A DNA stretch of 33,717 nucleotides from Thermoactinospora rubra. Its GTDB lineage: Bacteria; Actinomycetota; Actinomycetes; Streptosporangiales; Streptosporangiaceae. How positions within the stretch are numbered: the first letter of the stretch is position 1; each line of letters opens with the position of its first letter. The translations under genes and the position numbers were made by a program. The notes below the pieces were generated by a model. The model saw only the letters and a list, made by a program, of their open reading frames with translations. It was not told where the DNA came from and ran no database searches. The stretch lies in assembly GCF_002093975.1 (NCBI RefSeq), contig NZ_KZ084333.1, positions 125,597-159,313 on the forward strand, in the 5' to 3' direction. This document shows positions 28,707 through 33,717 of the stretch, piece after piece.

Positions 28707-29642
28707 TTAGAGGTACTGCAGGAGCCGTGTCCGGTGCTCCTGCGGCGGGCAGAACAGCTGGGCGTCGGAGGTGGCGCGCTTGAAGTAGCGGTGCGCCTCG
28801 TGCTCCCAGGTCACCCCGATCCCGCCGTGGACCTGGATGCTCTCGCCCGCCGCCGTCAGGTAGGCCTCGGTGCAGAACGACCCGGCGACGGCCGCCGTGC
28901 GCGCCGACGGGTCGGCCGCCGCCGCCAGCGCGGCCGACCTGGCCGCCTCCACCGCCACGAACACGTCGGCCAGCTTGTGCTTGACGGCCTGGAACGCCCC
29001 GATCGGCCGCCCGAACTGCACGCGCACCTTGGCGTAGGCCGTGGCGGTCTCCAGGCACCGCGCCGCACCGCCCACCTGCTCGGCGGCCAGCGCGATGACC
29101 CCCAGGTCGCGGACGTGTTCCCAGACCGTCCCCGTGCCCACATGCCGGACGGGGACCCGCTCGAAGGTCAGCTCGCTCAGCGGCCGGCTCTCGTCCATGG
29201 TCCGGTACGGCACGCGTCGCGTGGGCGCCGCCTCGACCAGCCGGCCCCCGGCGTAGGCCAGGACCAGCTCGCCGTCGAGCACGTGCCGCGCCACCCCGGA
29301 CAGCCGCCCGCCCTCCAGCCGCAGCGGGCCGGGGAACACCACCGTGGCGCTTCGCGCGCCCTCGGCCAGCTCGGGCAGCAGCCGGGCCGTCGCCTCGGCC
29401 GAGCCGCCGTGCTTGAGCGCCTCCACGGCGAGGAAGGTCTGCAGGAACGGGTGGGGCGACAGCGCCCGGCCCAGCTCCTCGGCGACGACCGCGACCTCCT
29501 CCAGGCCGCAGGCGGCTCCGCCGTACTGCTCGGGAACGGTGAGCCCGGCGGCGCCGAGGTCGCCCGCGAAGGCGCGCCAGGAGGCGGCGGGGCGGGCGGA
29601 CAGGTACGAGCGGACGGTCGCGCGGAGGTCGGCGTGGGTCAC
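28707..29642 (-). CDS. Acyl-CoA dehydrogenase, FadE32/FadE33-size subunit
   Basis: A 311-residue acyl-CoA dehydrogenase, shorter than the usual 380. It has GLTVPEQYGGAACGLEEVAVVAEELGRALSPHPF, AYAKVRVQFGRPIGAFQAVKHKLADVFV and the C-terminal QVHGGIGVTWEHEAHRYFKRA. Short FadEs of this kind form alpha2beta2 heterotetramers in steroid catabolism (FadE31-33, FadE28-29), with one subunit supplying the base. No partner subunit is adjacent. The GTG at 29642 lies 7 nt downstream of TAAGAT (29654..29649), so the mRNA is probably leaderless. Operator E directly precedes that -10. A role in ring C/D breakdown is inferred from length class and operator. Confidence 0.88.
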   Translation of the reverse strand: MTHADLRATVRSYLSARPAASWRAFAGDLGAAGLTVPEQYGGAACGLEEVAVVAEELGRALSPHPFLQTFLAVEALKHGGSAEATARLLPELAEGARSATVVFPGPLRLEGGRLSGVARHVLDGELVLAYAGGRLVEAAPTRRVPYRTMDESRPLSELTFERVPVRHVGTGTVWEHVRDLGVIALAAEQVGGAARCLETATAYAKVRVQFGRPIGAFQAVKHKLADVFVAVEAARSAALAAAADPSARTAAVAGSFCTEAYLTAAGESIQVHGGIGVTWEHEAHRYFKRATSDAQLFCPPQEHRTRLLQYL

Positions 29643-29648
29643 GCGAGC

Positions 29649-29668
29649 ATCTTAGCCAAGCGTTTGCT
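29649..29668 (-). promoter_or_regulatory. KstR2-type operator E with -10 of the FadE gene
   Basis: GCCAAGCGTTTGCT (29655-29668) differs from AnCAAGnnCTTGnT at two positions. On the minus strand it abuts TAAGAT (29654..29649), whose expected start coincides with the GTG at 29642. Operator next to -10 is the same layout as sites A and B. Confidence 0.6.
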
Positions 29669-29692
29669 TTAGTAACTTAGGGTTGACCCAAA

Positions 29693-29721
29693 TTTACTTT
29701 TTGTGTAAGTCCACTTATACT
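29693..29721 (+). promoter_or_regulatory. Sigma70-type promoter of the membrane protein gene
   Basis: TTTACT (29693-29698), 17-bp spacer, TATACT (29716-29721). The predicted start is about 29728, giving a leader of roughly 42 nt. It is the best consensus promoter in the window and lies in a locally AT-rich stretch. Confidence 0.65.
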
Positions 29722-29769
29722 GATGCGTGGTCTGTCGCTTTTGGGGGATTTTGATGGCCGGGTAGAGCG

Positions 29770-30411
29770 ATGCAGCAGACGCCAGCCAACTACGCCGACT
29801 ACCTCGAGTACGACCGCAGGCAACGCGGCATCGAGCGGCACGTGTTGACGGCCTTCCTCGGTGGACTGGCCGTCGGCGGGCTCGTCACGGCCCTGCCCGG
29901 CCCCCTGTCCGCCGTCTACGATCCGTACGCCGTGCTCGGGCTGGCCGTGGCCGTGGGCGCGACGGCCAGCGGCATCCCCTGGGCGCTGCTGACGGCGTTC
30001 CTGGCCGGCGCCTCCAGCATCGTGACGAGCATGGCCGTTGGAGCGATCCAGGGCCACCCCGGCTTCGAGCTGGTCGGCGACGACGCCCGCGGGCTCAACC
30101 TGCTGCTCCTGCAGCTGGTGATCGTCGGGTTGCTCGCGAACCTCGCGCGGCGGGCCGGCGCGTGGGGTGACGCGGCGGCGGGCCTGGTCGGCGCGGTGCT
30201 GCTCGGCGACGTGATCGACCGGGCGACGCCCGGCCTCGTGGCGTACGAGCGCGGCTTCTGGCCCTGGCCCGCGCTCGTCGTGGGCGTCCTGACCGCCGCC
30301 GGGGTGATCCTGCTGCGCAGGAGGCACGGGATGGGCGTGCTGCGCGCGCTGGCCGTGACGGCCGCCCTCGCCGGGTCGTTCGCCCTCCTCGTGCTCCTCG
30401 TGCTCCGGTGA
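29770..30411 (+). CDS. Hypothetical multi-pass membrane protein
   Basis: A 213-residue protein with six or seven likely membrane segments: about 25-45, 53-70, 70-92, 108-125, 131-149, 164-182 and 190-212. A soluble N-terminus (PANYADYLEYDRRQRGIERH) is basic and should stay inside. No catalytic or transporter motif was recognised. The ATG at 29770 follows GGTAGAGCG, a weak ribosome site, and a good promoter lies 50 bp upstream. It is single, followed 98 bp later by proS on the same strand. It has no link to the steroid genes other than proximity to operator E, which faces the other way. Confidence 0.8.
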   Translation: MQQTPANYADYLEYDRRQRGIERHVLTAFLGGLAVGGLVTALPGPLSAVYDPYAVLGLAVAVGATASGIPWALLTAFLAGASSIVTSMAVGAIQGHPGFELVGDDARGLNLLLLQLVIVGLLANLARRAGAWGDAAAGLVGAVLLGDVIDRATPGLVAYERGFWPWPALVVGVLTAAGVILLRRRHGMGVLRALAVTAALAGSFALLVLLVLR

Positions 30412-30515
30412 GCCCGCCGGGCCGGCGGTCGGCGCAACGCGAGGCGGGCGGCCCGGGGAGTCGATAGCCTGTAGTCCTTCACCCATCCATCCGAACCGAA
30501 CCGCAGGGAGTGGCC

Positions 30516-32255
30516 GTGTTGCTGCGTATGTCGTCCTTGTTCCTTCGCACCCTGCGGGACGACCCGGCGGACGCGGAAGTGCCGAGCCACAAGCTGCTGG
30601 TCAGGGCCGGATACATCCGCCGCGTCGCGCCCGGCATCTACTCCTGGCTGCCCCTGGGCAAGATCGTCCTGGAGAACGTGACCAGGATCGTGCGCGAGGA
30701 GATGGACCGGATGGGCGCCCAGGAGGTGCTGTTCCCGGCGCTGCTGCCCCGCGAGTTCTACGAGGCCACCGGGCGCTGGACGGAGTACGGCGACACGCTG
30801 TTCCGCCTGAAGGACCGCAGGGGCGCCGACTACATGCTCGGCCCGACCCACGAGGAGCTCTTCACCGACATGGTGAAGGGGGAGTACACCTCCTACAAGG
30901 ACTACCCGGTCATCCTCTACCAGATCCAGACGAAGTACCGGGACGAGGCCCGGCCCCGCGCCGGCATCCTGCGCGGCCGGGAGTTCCTCATGAAGGACTC
31001 CTACTCCTTCGACCTCGACGACGACGGCCTCAAGCGCTCCTACGAGCTGCACCGCGAGGCCTACATCAAGACCTTCGACCGGCTGGGCATCCGCTACCGG
31101 ATCTGCTTCGCCACCTCCGGCGCCATGGGCGGCTCGGCCTCCGAGGAGTTCCTGGCCCCCACGCCGACCGGCGAGGACACCTTCGTGGCCTGCCACAGCT
31201 GCGGCTACGCCGCCAACGCCGAGGCGGTCGTCACGCCCGCGCCGCCCGCCCGGCCCGTGGACGGGCTGCCTGCGATGCAGGTGCTCGACACCCCCGACAC
31301 GCCCACCATCGAGACGCTGGTCGACCACGTCAACCGGCACCACGGCATGGCCATCACCGCGGCCGACACGCTCAAGAACATCGTGGTCAAGGTCACCACG
31401 CCCGGCTCCGACAAGGCCGAGGTGCTCGTCATCGGCGTGCCCGGCGACCGCGAGGTCGACTTCAAGCGCCTGGAGGCCTCCCTCGCCCCCGGCGAGCCGG
31501 CCATCTTCGAGGCCGAGGACTTCGCCAGGCACCCGGGGCTCGTGCGCGGCTACATCGGCCCGCAGGCGCTGCGCGACCTGGGCGTCAAGTACCTCGTGGA
31601 CCCGCGCGTCGTCACGGGCACCTCGTGGGTCACCGGCGCCAACGAGCCCGGCAAGCACGCGGCCAACGTGGTCGCCGGGCGCGACTTCGTTCCCGACGGC
31701 ACGATCGAGGCCGCCGAGGTGCGCGCCGGCGACGCCTGCCCGCGCTGCGGCTCTGCGCTGTCCATCGACCGCGGCATCGAGATCGGCCACATCTTCCAGC
31801 TCGGACGCAAGTACGCCGACGCCGCCCAGCTCGACGCGCTCGGCCCCGACGGCAAGCCCATCCGGATCACCATGGGCTCCTACGGCATCGGCGTCTCCCG
31901 GGCGGTGGCGGTCATCGCCGAGCAGTGGCACGACGAGCTCGGCCTGGTCTGGCCGCGCGAGGTGGCGCCCGCGGACGTCCACATCGTCGGCACGGGCAAG
32001 GACAATCAGGTCGACGTCGCGCTCGACCTGGCCAGGGAGATGGAGGCGCGCGGCGTCCGGGTCCTCGTCGACGACCGTCCCGGCGTGTCGCCGGGCGTGA
32101 AGTTCAAGGACGCCGAGCTGCTGGGCGTGCCGACCATCCTGGTCGTCGGCCGGGGACTCACCCAGGGCGTCGTGGAGCTGCGCGACCGCGCCTCGGGGAC
32201 CAAGGAGGAGATCCCGCTGGCCGAGGCCGTGGACCGGGTGGCCGCCCTCGTCTGA
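30516..32255 (+). CDS. proS: Prolyl-tRNA synthetase, bacterial type
   Basis: A 579-residue class II synthetase with the bacterial insertion domain. Motif 1 lies around [24 protein letters not shown]; motif 2 is [25 protein letters not shown]; a long insertion (about 220-400, editing-like, with [12 protein letters not shown] and the KNIVVKV region) follows; motif 3 is [14 protein letters not shown]; the anticodon-binding domain is [22 protein letters not shown] to the end. It charges tRNA-Pro with proline. GGGAG at 30506-30510 favours the GTG at 30516 over GTG 30510, and ATG 30528 is a third option. Its neighbourhood with a DUF4439 gene is usual for actinobacteria, where rimP and nusA normally follow. 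Confidence 0.97.
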   Translation: MLLRMSSLFLRTLRDDPADAEVPSHKLLVRAGYIRRVAPGIYSWLPLGKIVLENVTRIVREEMDRMGAQEVLFPALLPREFYEATGRWTEYGDTLFRLKDRRGADYMLGPTHEELFTDMVKGEYTSYKDYPVILYQIQTKYRDEARPRAGILRGREFLMKDSYSFDLDDDGLKRSYELHREAYIKTFDRLGIRYRICFATSGAMGGSASEEFLAPTPTGEDTFVACHSCGYAANAEAVVTPAPPARPVDGLPAMQVLDTPDTPTIETLVDHVNRHHGMAITAADTLKNIVVKVTTPGSDKAEVLVIGVPGDREVDFKRLEASLAPGEPAIFEAEDFARHPGLVRGYIGPQALRDLGVKYLVDPRVVTGTSWVTGANEPGKHAANVVAGRDFVPDGTIEAAEVRAGDACPRCGSALSIDRGIEIGHIFQLGRKYADAAQLDALGPDGKPIRITMGSYGIGVSRAVAVIAEQWHDELGLVWPREVAPADVHIVGTGKDNQVDVALDLAREMEARGVRVLVDDRPGVSPGVKFKDAELLGVPTILVVGRGLTQGVVELRDRASGTKEEIPLAEAVDRVAALV

Positions 32256-32753
32256 GGTCCTCGCCTGCGGTCCTCGGCCCCTCGCCTGCGCCGCCTCGTC
32301 TGCGCCGCCTCGCCTCGGCCGCCTTCACCCGGCCGTCGTCCGAGACTCTTCCTGGGGGGCCCACCGCCACCCCAGGGCGGGCGAATCACCACGTGGGGCG
32401 GCCCTGTCCTCCACGGATGGGCCTGCCGCCCCCCGGCGAGTCCGTCCTTTTCGATGGCGAGTCACCTCCCGGGGTGGGCCTGTCCTTTCAGGACGTCTGC
32501 CACTCGGAGGCGGATTTGTCGTCCTGGTGGTGGCCTGCCGCCACGCTTGACGCGGACGGCGCGTTGGCGCCTCACCTCACCGCGGTCGCGAAGCCCTCTC
32601 GCCCAAAAGCGGCCATAAGTCCCTCAACCCCTCGGGCCTGAGCCGGGACGGCGGGAAAGGGCAGTGGGGGCCGCCAGGGCGGGCGTTTCCGCCCGCCCGT
32701 GCGCCCTGCCGCCATCGCGCCCGTGTGGCGACACGCATGGACGGCGGCGCGCC
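32256..32753. other. 498-bp region without a convincing gene
   Basis: Open frames here lack recognisable content. Visible are a CCTCG/CTGCGCCG-rich imperfect tandem stretch (32265-32325), several variants of GGGCCTGTCCT (about 32402, 32423, 32476), and a 9-bp hairpin GGGCGGGCG-TTTC-CGCCCGCCC (32677-32698). It may be a decayed gene or repeat remnant between convergent units. Confidence 0.5.
32677..32698. terminator. 9-bp GC hairpin between proS and the DUF4236 genes
   Basis: GGGCGGGCG, loop TTTC, exact complement. It lies 56 bp beyond the end of the minus-strand DUF4236 gene and probably terminates that unit; it could also stop proS read-through. Confidence 0.5.
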
Positions 32754-32939
32754 CTACTTCCGCTTCGTCGTCTTTCGCCAGGTGAAGTTGCCCGGAAGGT
32801 TCACCGAGACGGTGCGGCGGCCGTCGGGGTGGTTGGTGACGCGGAACAGACGGTTTCCGTAGCTGTGACCCACCCCGCGGTTGGACAGGTTGATGCGGAA
32901 CGGGCCTAACTTGATCGACTTGCGATAACTGAGTCCCAT
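32754..32939 (-). CDS. DUF4236 miniprotein, copy 2
   Basis: A 61-residue protein: MGLSYRKSIKLGPFRINLS followed by NRGVGHSYGNR and VTNHPDGRRTVSVNLPGNF. The N-terminal pattern MG-x2-(Y/F)RKSI-x-GP-x-R-x-N-S-x-GVG-S-G is DUF4236, a small basic beta domain of unknown function. An upstream GTG (32957) would add six residues, but alignment with copy 1 sets the ATG at 32939. No Shine-Dalgarno is present. It lies 26 bp after copy 1 and is roughly half identical to it, so the pair arose by tandem duplication. The C-terminus RKTTKRK is strongly basic. Confidence 0.8.
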   Translation of the reverse strand: MGLSYRKSIKLGPFRINLSNRGVGHSYGNRLFRVTNHPDGRRTVSVNLPGNFTWRKTTKRK

Positions 32940-32965
32940 GACCCGGCAACTGCCCACAAATCGGA

Positions 32966-33166
32966 TCAGTAATAGTGCTTGCGCCGCCCGCCGATAGTCT
33001 TGCTGAGGTGGAACCCGCCCGGCAGGCGCACGGTCACGTGCCGCCGGCCGTCGGGAGTGGTGGTCAGGTGCAGCTTCCGGCCGCCGATGCTGTGGCCGAC
33101 GCCGCGGGGCGTCAGGTGGATGCGGAACGGTCCGACCTTGATGGTCTTCCTGTAGTGCCAGCCCAT
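32966..33166 (-). CDS. DUF4236 miniprotein, copy 1
   Basis: A 66-residue DUF4236 protein: MGWHYRKTIKVGPFRIHLT, then PRGVGHSIGGRKLHL and TTPDGRRHVTVRLPGGFHL. It has the canonical DUF4236 start and GVG-x-S-x-G turn, and is basic throughout with a C-terminal GGRRKHYY. The ATG has no Shine-Dalgarno; the bases before it (GTTGCCGTGAC) resemble those before copy 2 (GTTGCCGGGTC), so the duplicated unit includes the leader. It follows the DUF4439 gene by 41 bp on the same strand. Function is unknown; the basic surface suggests nucleic acid or membrane contact, which is a guess. Confidence 0.85.
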   Translation of the reverse strand: MGWHYRKTIKVGPFRIHLTPRGVGHSIGGRKLHLTTTPDGRRHVTVRLPGGFHLSKTIGGRRKHYY

Positions 33167-33207
33167 GTCACGGCAACGAGTGGGCGTTATGTCGGGTTCC
33201 CGGCGCC

Positions 33208-33645
33208 TCAGCCGGTCGTCGTGGGCGTAGGCAGGACGCCCGCCAGACCCGGGAACGCCTCCACCCGGCGGCGCAGGCCGTACGCCCTCGTGACGGCCTC
33301 CTGCACGGCCAGCGCGGCATAGCGGCGCAGCTCCGCGTCGTCGGCGGCGACCAATTCGAGGTAGGCGGCCGCGACGCCGTCCTCGACCTGCGCGGCCACG
33401 GCGATCGCCTGCCCGGCCGTGGAGGGCGTCGCGGGCAGCCGGTAGGACGCCTCGGTCTCCACCGGCTTCCCGCCACGCGCGGCGATCATGGAACGCAGCT
33501 GGTCACGCCGCGCCCGGTGCGCCTCGAAGGCGGCGGCCATCCTCGCCCGCACGGCTCCCGTGACGCGCGCCGCGACCAGGCCGTAGGCGTACAGCGCCGC
33601 GTGCTCGGCCGCCAGCGTCTTGTTCAGCCGCTCGACGTCGCCCAT
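33208..33645 (-). CDS. DUF4439 ferritin-like protein
   Basis: A 145-residue all-helical protein of the DUF4439 ferritin-like group. It begins MGDVERLNKTLAAEHAALYAYGLVAARV, where E-x2-H in the first helix corresponds to ferritin iron ligands, then has RRDQLRSMIAARGGKPVETEASYRLP and a second helical pair with VEDGVAAAYLELV and AVQEAVTRAYGLR. GGGAGGG lies 6 nt before the ATG. In actinobacteria this gene sits between proS and rimP-nusA, and it does so here. There is no twin-arginine or lipoprotein signal in this short form. It may head an operon with the two DUF4236 genes. Its biochemical role is not established. Confidence 0.9.
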   Translation of the reverse strand: MGDVERLNKTLAAEHAALYAYGLVAARVTGAVRARMAAAFEAHRARRDQLRSMIAARGGKPVETEASYRLPATPSTAGQAIAVAAQVEDGVAAAYLELVAADDAELRRYAALAVQEAVTRAYGLRRRVEAFPGLAGVLPTPTTTG

Positions 33646-33690
33646 GCCGAGCCCTCCCCGGACCACGCGCCCCTCACCTAGACCACCGGA

Positions 33691-33717
33691 GGAAGCCCGG
33701 TCCTTCAGGGCCGGGAG
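33691..33717 (+). other. Right-end/omega-RNA-like hairpin at the window edge
   Basis: GGAAG, stem CCCGGTCC (33696-33703), loop TTCA, stem GGGCCGGG (33708-33715, one G-U pair), then AG at the edge. The layout GGAA-stem-TTCA-stem-(A)GGA matches the 3' ends of actinobacterial TnpB elements, including the one at 9671-9703. No tnpB lies upstream in the expected orientation, so this may be a solo end. It could also be an ordinary terminator. Confidence 0.4.

Noticed and set aside
30414..30428. CCGCCGG-G-CCGGCGG palindrome after the membrane protein gene as a terminator
   Set aside because: The stem is short with almost no loop and no T-run. Such GC palindromes are expected by chance at this composition.
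1..33717. CRISPR arrays, tRNA or rRNA genes
   Set aside because: No regularly spaced repeats of suitable length and no cloverleaf-like or rRNA segments were noticed on either strand. This was by eye, without a covariance search.

Overview
The window is about 33.7 kb of very GC-rich DNA with GTG/ATG starts, many 4-base GTGA gene overlaps, several apparently leaderless promoters and small actinobacterial families (DUF4236, DUF4439, DUF2252, DUF6986). This points to a high-GC actinomycete, probably a Streptosporangiales member (Nonomuraea or a relative). The genus is an inference. No tRNA, rRNA or CRISPR array was seen.

The main theme is catabolism of steroid rings C and D, the part of cholesterol/sterol degradation controlled by the TetR repressor KstR2 in mycobacteria. 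Recognisable members are ipdA (5' end only, left edge), echA20, two SDRs resembling Rv3549c and Rv3548c (0-2.5 kb), a fadE30-ipdF pair behind a flavin reductase (12.7-15.2 kb), a thiolase-fold/DUF35 pair (15.2-16.8 kb), an operon of LLM flavin/F420 oxidoreductase, PaaK-like protein, FadD3-like ligase, truncated ligase and FprA-type reductase (21.8-27.9 kb), and a FadE32/33-size acyl-CoA dehydrogenase (28.7-29.6 kb). Five sites matching the published KstR2 motif AnCAAGnnCTTGnT, perfectly or nearly, lie at the promoters of these groups (792, 15179, 15246, 28093, 29655). No KstR2 gene is in the window, so the repressor must lie elsewhere.

Unrelated genes are interleaved. At 2.5-7.1 kb are NIPSNAP and ABM proteins, an ATP-grasp ligase, an AhpD-like protein, an FAD-linked oxidase and an SDR. 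At 7.2-12.7 kb is a minus-strand cassette of DUF2252, two esterases and a second ATP-grasp enzyme. A TnpB-only IS200/IS605-type element (about 8377-9703) is inserted in it in opposite orientation. Removing the element in silico restores an ATGA overlap between esterase and ATP-grasp gene, which fixes its borders and shows that they were once coupled. At 16.9-21.8 kb are a small hypothetical protein divergent from a GntR regulator, a GNAT acetyltransferase, CutC, a DUF6986 aldolase-like protein and a CPBP membrane protease.

The right end (29.7-33.7 kb) is housekeeping: a membrane protein, proS, a roughly 500 bp stretch with no convincing gene, two tandem DUF4236 miniproteins and a DUF4439 ferritin-like protein. 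The last bases look like the 3' end of another TnpB-associated RNA.

Candidates for new biology are: (i) the DUF2252/esterase/esterase/ATP-grasp cassette; (ii) two reciprocally incomplete adenylate-forming proteins in one steroid operon; (iii) a roughly 97 nt potentially bistable RNA structure in that operon's leader; (iv) a probable retro-aldolase (thiolase fold with Tyr in place of both catalytic His) under a KstR2-type site.
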